Positions 5,920-10,863 of a DNA stretch of 10,863 nt are shown piece by piece (within the stretch, counting starts at the first letter, position 1; every line of letters starts with the position of its first letter). The DNA comes from Oxalobacteraceae bacterium UBA6018 (lineage in GTDB: Bacteria; Pseudomonadota; Gammaproteobacteria; Burkholderiales; Burkholderiaceae_D): assembly GCA_002428015.1 (NCBI GenBank), contig DIZW01000084.1:6337-17199 (forward strand). The letters are read 5' to 3'. Both the position numbers and the translations under genes were made by a program. The notes below the pieces were generated by a model, which ran no database searches, had not been told where the DNA came from, and saw only the letters and a program-made list of their open reading frames with translations.

Positions 5920-8900
5920 ATGCCTGCCCCCGTCGCACCCGGCCTTATCATTCTCCACGGAAACCAGCTTGAGCAGCTGCGCGCAACGCTGTTCGGCTGG
6001 CTGCGCCGCTATCCGCTGGCGCCGCTGGAGTCCGAGACCATCCTGGTGCAGTCCAACGGCGTGGCCGAATGGCTCAAGATCGCGCTGGCCGAGGAATTGG
6101 GCGTGTGCGCCGCCACCCGGGTGGCGCTGCCGGCGCGCTTCCTGTGGGAGGCCTACCGCGGCATGCTCGGGCGCGAGCGGGTGCCCAGCCGCTCGCCCTA
6201 CGACAAGGGACCGCTGACCTGGCGCCTGATGCGCCTGTTGCCGGTGCTGCTGGCCGACCCGGTGTTCGCGCCGCTGCGCCATTTCCTGGGCGACGGCGAC
6301 CCTGAACGGCGCCTGCAGCTGGCCGAGCGCCTGGCCGACCTGTTCGACCAGTACCAGGTCTACCGGGCCGACTGGCTGGCCGACTGGAGCGCCGGGCGCG
6401 ACGTGCTGCGCGACGCGCGCGGCGAGGCGCCCGCGCTGCCGCCCGACCAGCGTTGGCAGGCCCAGCTCTGGCGCGCGGTCAACGACAGCCTGCCGCCTGG
6501 CCAGCGCCAGTCCGGCCGCGCCACCATCCACCAGCAGTTCGTCGACGCGATCGCGGGCGGCGCCGCCCCGGCCGCGTCCTTGCCGCGGCGGGTCGTGCTG
6601 TTCGGGATGTCGGCCCTGCCGTACCAGACCTTGCAGGCCGTGGCCGCGCTGGCGCGCCACACCCAGGTGCTGCTGGCGGTGCCCAACCCCTGCCAGTTCT
6701 ATTGGGGCGACATCATCGACGGGCGTGACCTGCTCAAGGCCGAGCGCAAACGCCAGCGTGCACGCGGCGGGGTCGACCTGGGCGCGGTGCCGCTTGAAGC
6801 CATGCACGCGCACAGCCACCCGCTGCTGGCCAGCTGGGGCAGGCAGGGGCGCGACTTCGTGCGCATGCTCGACGAGTTTGACGGTGCCGGCGCCGAGCGC
6901 GACGACCAGTTGCGCATCGACCTGTTCAGCGAAGACGCGGGCGCCACCCTGCTGGGGCAGGTGCAGGCGGCCGTGCGCGACATGCTGCCGCTGCGCGAGC
7001 ACGCGTTCGCGCCGCCCGCGCCGGGCGACCGCTCGATCGAATTCCACCTGGCCCACAGCGTGCAGCGCGAGGTCGAGGTGCTGCACGACCAGCTGCTGTC
7101 GTGGTTCGCCGACGCCAAGGTGAGCGGCCTGCACCCGCGCGACGTGGTGGTGATGGTGCCCGATATCGACGTCTTCTCCGCGCCCATCCACGCCGTGTTC
7201 GACCAGCACAAGCGCAGCGACCCGCGCCACATTCCGTTTGAAATCGGCGACGTCAAGGACCGCAGCGTCAATCCGCTGCTGGTGGCGCTCGAGTGGCTGC
7301 TGCGCCTGCCGCAGCAGCGCTGCCGCCAGAGCGAGGTGCGCGACCTGCTCGACGTGCCGGCGCTGGCGGCGCGTTTCGGCCTGGACGAGGACGACCTGCC
7401 CACGCTGGGCGCGTGGATCGAAGGGGCCAGCGTGCGCTGGGGCCTGGACCAGGCGCACCGCGACGGCCTGGGCCTGGGCTCGGCCGGCGAGCAGAACGCC
7501 TGGATCTTCGGGGTGAGGCGCATGCTGCTCGGGTACGCCAGCGGCGCCGGCGCCAGCTTCCGCGACATCGAGCCTTACGCCGAAGTGGGCGGGCTGGACG
7601 CCGCGCTGGCCGGCTCGCTGGCCCAGCTGATCGAAGCCCTGCTGGGCTGGCGCGCGCGCCTGGCCCAGGCGCGCACCCCGGCCGGCTGGGGCGGCGAGGC
7701 GCGCGCGCTGCTGGCCGCGTTCTTCGACCCCCACGACGAGACCGACCGCCTCACCCTGGCGCAGCTGAACGAGGCGCTGCAAGGCTGGCTGGAGACCTGC
7801 GCCAACGCCGCCTTCGACGAGGCCGTGCCGCTGGCGGTGCTGCGCGAAGCCTGGCTGGGCGGGTTGGACGAGCCGACCCTGAACCACCAGTTCGTCTCCG
7901 GTGGGGTGACCTTCTGCACCCTGATGCCGATGCGCGCGGTGCCGTTTCGCGTGGTGTGCCTGCTCGGGATGAACGACGGCGACTTCCCGCGCCGCGCGCG
8001 CCAGGCCGACTTCGACCTGCTGGCGCTGCCCGGCATGGCGCGTCCGGGCGACCGCTCGCGCCGCGACGACGACCGCTACCTGATGCTCGAGGCGCTGCTG
8101 GCCGCGCGCGACAAGCTGTACATCAGCTGGGTGGGGCGCAACGTGCGCGACAACAGTCCCCAGCCGGCCTCGGTGCTGGTGGCGCAGCTGCGCGATTACC
8201 TCGCGGCCGGCTGGCAGCTCGACCTGGACTTGCTTACCACCGAGCACCCGCTGCAGCCGTTCAGCCGCCGCTACTTCGAGGCGGGCGGGCTGCGCACCTA
8301 CGCCGCCGAGTGGCGCGCCGCGCATGGCGCCGGCGCGCTGATCGCGGACGGGGACAATGCACTGCCGCCCTACGAACTGGAACCGGACTACCGCCTCAAG
8401 CTGGGCGAGCTTGCGAGCTTCCTGCGCCAGCCGGCGCGCCAATTCTTCCGGCGCCGGCTGGGCGTGTCCTTCGCCGAGGCCGACCTGCTGGGCGAGGACG
8501 AGGAGCCGTTCGCGCTCGACGCACTCGAACGCTACCTGCTGGAGGATTCGCTGCTGGACGACGCCAGCGTGCCCGAGGCGCTGGACGAAGTGCGCGCCAG
8601 CCTCACCGCGCGCGCCGAACGCTTCGCCCGCGCCGGCGTGCTGCCGATCGGGCTGGTGGGCCAGCAGTGGCAGCGCAAGCTGGTCGACGACCTGGTGCCG
8701 GTGCGCGCCGCCTGGCTGGGCCTGTGCGCGCGCTTCGCCGCGCCGGCGCCCAAGCTGGCGGTCAGCCTGGACCTGGCTGGCGTGCAGCTGGAAGACTGGA
8801 TCGACAAGCTGCGCCACGGCGACGGCGAGACCGTGTGGCTGGCGCAGATATCGTCGAAGGTGCTCGACAAGAAGGGTGCGCCGCGCGCCGACAAGCTGAT

Positions 8901-9312
8901 CGCGCCCTGGCTGCGCCAACTGGCGGCGGCCGCGGTGGGCCAGCCGGTCAAAGGCTTCCTGGTGGCGCGCGACGCGATCGTGACGATGGCGCCTTTGGCG
9001 CCGCAGGCCGCGCACGACAGCCTGCTGGCGGTGGCGGCGCTATGGCGCAGTAACCTGGACGCGCCGCTGCCGGTGGCCTGCAAGAGCGCGCTGGCGCTGC
9101 TGCAGGGGGGCGACGCGCGCGCCACCTACGAGGGCGGCTTCGAGCTCTCCGGCGAGGTCGAGGACGAGGCGCTGGCTCGGCTGTGGCCGGACTTCGCCGC
9201 GCTCGCCGCCGGCGGCCAGTGGAGCGAGGTGGCCGCCACCCTGTACGGCCCGCTGGCCGACTGGGTGGCGCAGGACGTGGGCGTGGCGCCGATCGCGGGG
9301 GAAGACGCATGA
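5920..9312 (+). CDS. recC: RecC subunit of exodeoxyribonuclease V (RecBCD)
   Basis: RecC is the gamma subunit of the RecBCD helicase-nuclease. It holds the complex together, splits the DNA strands and reads the Chi sequence. The product has 1,130 residues, against about 1,120 in E. coli. Landmarks recalled from the family are present in order: ILVQSNGVAEW (41-51), DLFDQYQVYR (140-149), FGMSALP (228-234), NPCQFYWGD (256-264), CTLMPMR (666-672) and LLGMNDG (681-687). The first two motifs correspond to parts of the E. coli Chi pocket. Most positions agree, but E. coli Thr40 and Gln44 are replaced by Asn46 and Glu50. The ATG at 5920 has GGAG four bases upstream. The stop codon overlaps the recB start as ATGA, which indicates translational coupling. 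A candidate promoter lies 41 bases before the start, so recCB may form its own operon. The protein is intact. Confidence 0.97.
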   Translation: MPAPVAPGLIILHGNQLEQLRATLFGWLRRYPLAPLESETILVQSNGVAEWLKIALAEELGVCAATRVALPARFLWEAYRGMLGRERVPSRSPYDKGPLTWRLMRLLPVLLADPVFAPLRHFLGDGDPERRLQLAERLADLFDQYQVYRADWLADWSAGRDVLRDARGEAPALPPDQRWQAQLWRAVNDSLPPGQRQSGRATIHQQFVDAIAGGAAPAASLPRRVVLFGMSALPYQTLQAVAALARHTQVLLAVPNPCQFYWGDIIDGRDLLKAERKRQRARGGVDLGAVPLEAMHAHSHPLLASWGRQGRDFVRMLDEFDGAGAERDDQLRIDLFSEDAGATLLGQVQAAVRDMLPLREHAFAPPAPGDRSIEFHLAHSVQREVEVLHDQLLSWFADAKVSGLHPRDVVVMVPDIDVFSAPIHAVFDQHKRSDPRHIPFEIGDVKDRSVNPLLVALEWLLRLPQQRCRQSEVRDLLDVPALAARFGLDEDDLPTLGAWIEGASVRWGLDQAHRDGLGLGSAGEQNAWIFGVRRMLLGYASGAGASFRDIEPYAEVGGLDAALAGSLAQLIEALLGWRARLAQARTPAGWGGEARALLAAFFDPHDETDRLTLAQLNEALQGWLETCANAAFDEAVPLAVLREAWLGGLDEPTLNHQFVSGGVTFCTLMPMRAVPFRVVCLLGMNDGDFPRRARQADFDLLALPGMARPGDRSRRDDDRYLMLEALLAARDKLYISWVGRNVRDNSPQPASVLVAQLRDYLAAGWQLDLDLLTTEHPLQPFSRRYFEAGGLRTYAAEWRAAHGAGALIADGDNALPPYELEPDYRLKLGELASFLRQPARQFFRRRLGVSFAEADLLGEDEEPFALDALERYLLEDSLLDDASVPEALDEVRASLTARAERFARAGVLPIGLVGQQWQRKLVDDLVPVRAAWLGLCARFAAPAPKLAVSLDLAGVQLEDWIDKLRHGDGETVWLAQISSKVLDKKGAPRADKLIAPWLRQLAAAAVGQPVKGFLVARDAIVTMAPLAPQAAHDSLLAVAALWRSNLDAPLPVACKSALALLQGGDARATYEGGFELSGEVEDEALARLWPDFAALAAGGQWSEVAATLYGPLADWVAQDVGVAPIAGEDA

Positions 9313-10863
9313 GCGAACTGCTCGATCCCCTCGCGTTCCCGCTGCACGGCTCGCGCCTGATCGAGGCCAGCGCCGGCACCGGCAAGACCTGGACCATCGC
9401 CGCGCTGTACGTGCGCCTGGTGCTGGGCCACGGCGGCGCGGCCGGCTTCACGCGCGCGCTGCTGCCCTCGGAAATCCTGGTGATGACCTTCACCCGCGCG
9501 GCCACGCGCGAACTGTCGAACCGGGTGCGCGAACGGCTGGTGGAGGCGGCCGCGTATTTCCGCGGCGAGAGCGAGCGCGAGGACGGCTACCTGGCCGCGC
9601 TGGCCGCCGGCTGCGCCGACGAGGGCGCACGCCTGCTGGCCGCGCACCGCCTGATGCTGGCCGCCGAGACCATGGACGAGGCGGCGATCTTCACCATCGA
9701 CGCCTGGTGCCAGCGCATGCTGCGCGAGCATGCCTTCGACAGTGGCAGCCTGTTCGACGAGGAGCTCGTCAGCGACGAGCACCAGCTGTTCGAGGACGCG
9801 GCCCACGACTACTGGCGCCAGAACGTCTATCCGCTCAATAGCGCGGCCTTGACGGCGCTGCTGGCCTGCTGGCCCGACGTCGGCGCCCTCAAGCTGGCGG
9901 TGCGCGAGCTGGTGCGCCGCGTGCACGTGCTGGAGGCGCCCGGCGTGGAAGCGCCGCGCGATGGAACACCCTCGGTGCGCGCGGCCGACGAATCGCTGGC
10001 GGGGCTGATCGCCCGCGTGCAGCGCGCCCAGCAGGCCGAGCTGGCCGCCCTCAAGCAAGGCTGGGAGGCGCGCGCCGACGCCATGGAACAATGGATCGCG
10101 GCCCAGCGCTCGCTCGCGCCCAAGTGCTTCAACGGTAACAAGCTGCGCGCCGATTCGCTCGTCAAGTGGTTCGACGCGCTGCGCGCCTGGGCGCGCGAGC
10201 CGGGCTTGCTGATGCCGCTCATCAGCGACACGGCCTGGCAGCGCCTGACCCCGGACGGCATCGCCGACGCCTTCAGCAAGGGCTTCGCGGCCGAGGTGCC
10301 GGAGTGCTTCGAGGCCACCGGCGCCTTGTGGGACGCGCTCAAGGCGATCGACCCGCTGGCGCACGCGCTGGTGCGCCACGCCGCCGCCAGCATCGCGCGG
10401 CGCATGGCGGAGCTCAAGCGCCGCAGCCGCCAGTTCGGTTTCGCCGACATGCTAGAGCGCCTGAAAAGCGCGCTCGAAGGCGGCAACGGCGAGGCCCTGC
10501 GCCAGCGCATCGTGGCCCAGTTCCCGGTCGCGATGGTGGACGAATTCCAGGACACCTCGCCCGACCAGTACGCGATCTTCAACCTGCTGTACCGGGTGGC
10601 CGACAACGACGCGGCGCACGGGCTGTTCCTGATCGGCGACCCAAAACAATCGATCTACGGCTTTCGCGGCGCCGACATCCACAGCTACCTGGCGGCGCGC
10701 CAGGCCACGGCGGGCCGCCATTACCAGCTCGGCACCAACTACCGCTCCACGGCCGCGCTGGTGGCGGCGGTGAACCAGCTGTTCCTGCACGCCGAGCCGC
10801 ACGAGGGCCACGCGGGCTTCGCCGCCGGGGCCTTCCGGTTCCGCCGCGGCGAACTCAATCCGC
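9309..10863 (+). CDS. recB: RecB subunit of exodeoxyribonuclease V, 5' part
   Basis: RecB is the beta subunit of RecBCD, a 3'-5' superfamily-1 helicase with a C-terminal nuclease. Only the first 518 codons are in the window and the frame is open at the right edge. Helicase motifs appear in order: Walker A EASAGTGKTW with Lys26, motif Ia VMTFTRAAT (58-66), motif Ib TIDAWCQRML from 129, the DEFQDT box at 411-416 with catalytic Asp411/Glu412, motif III GDPKQSIYGFRGAD around 443-456, and TNYRST from about 476. All look functional. The start ATG at 9309 overlaps the recC stop codon by the ATGA arrangement, with GGGGGAAG four bases upstream. The recC-recB order fits a recCBD operon, so recD is expected beyond the edge. 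The C-terminal helicase motifs and the nuclease domain lie outside the window. Confidence 0.97.
   Translation, partial: MSELLDPLAFPLHGSRLIEASAGTGKTWTIAALYVRLVLGHGGAAGFTRALLPSEILVMTFTRAATRELSNRVRERLVEAAAYFRGESEREDGYLAALAAGCADEGARLLAAHRLMLAAETMDEAAIFTIDAWCQRMLREHAFDSGSLFDEELVSDEHQLFEDAAHDYWRQNVYPLNSAALTALLACWPDVGALKLAVRELVRRVHVLEAPGVEAPRDGTPSVRAADESLAGLIARVQRAQQAELAALKQGWEARADAMEQWIAAQRSLAPKCFNGNKLRADSLVKWFDALRAWAREPGLLMPLISDTAWQRLTPDGIADAFSKGFAAEVPECFEATGALWDALKAIDPLAHALVRHAAASIARRMAELKRRSRQFGFADMLERLKSALEGGNGEALRQRIVAQFPVAMVDEFQDTSPDQYAIFNLLYRVADNDAAHGLFLIGDPKQSIYGFRGADIHSYLAARQATAGRHYQLGTNYRSTAALVAAVNQLFLHAEPHEGHAGFAAGAFRFRRGELNP

Noticed and set aside
5872..9015. Antisense open frame of about 1,047 codons opposite recC
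   Set aside because: It lies entirely antisense to a clearly recognisable recC. Its translation is rich in Gln, Arg, His and Ala with no domain, as expected from the codon bias of GC-rich DNA.
3806..10764. GCTGGTGG octamers (E. coli Chi) at 3806, 5045, 7278, 8175, 8652, 9536 and 10757
   Set aside because: All lie in plus-strand coding genes, mostly as Leu-Val codon pairs (CTG GTG). Their frequency is explained by codon use and does not show Chi function here.

Overview
The window is about 10.9 kb of very GC-rich bacterial DNA. It carries four protein genes and a cluster of inverted and direct repeats at the left end. The base composition, the protein flavour and the recC-recB order suggest a betaproteobacterium, possibly of the Massilia/Duganella/Janthinobacterium group (Oxalobacteraceae). 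That placement is inferred from general character and was not searched.

Layout. Positions 1-561 hold no convincing gene. They contain a REP/BIME-like repeat cluster: two direct copies of a long element spaced 117 bp apart, a near-perfect palindrome with 34-bp arms (284-360), and three 64-bp tandem units (327-518). The cluster ends 43 bp beyond the stop codon of the first gene. Positions 562-2634 (minus strand) encode a cytoplasmic prolyl oligopeptidase of family S9A with an intact Ser-Asp-His triad. A 170-bp divergent intergenic region follows. Positions 2805-5822 (plus) encode a membrane-bound tripartite hybrid sensor kinase with the order CHASE, PAS, HisKA, HATPase, REC, HPt. After a 97-bp gap with a candidate promoter come recC (5920-9312) and the 5' part of recB (9309 to the window edge). 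These two share an ATGA stop/start overlap.

How the genes work together. RecC and RecB are two subunits of the RecBCD helicase-nuclease for double-strand break repair, and recD would be expected beyond the right edge. The peptidase and the sensor kinase are divergently transcribed, and neither has an evident link to recombination. The kinase has no response-regulator gene with an output domain next to it in the window, so its target must lie elsewhere.

The least explained part is the left repeat cluster. The four genes themselves belong to known families. The many other long open frames, including an antisense frame of about 1,050 codons opposite recC, look like shadows caused by high GC content.
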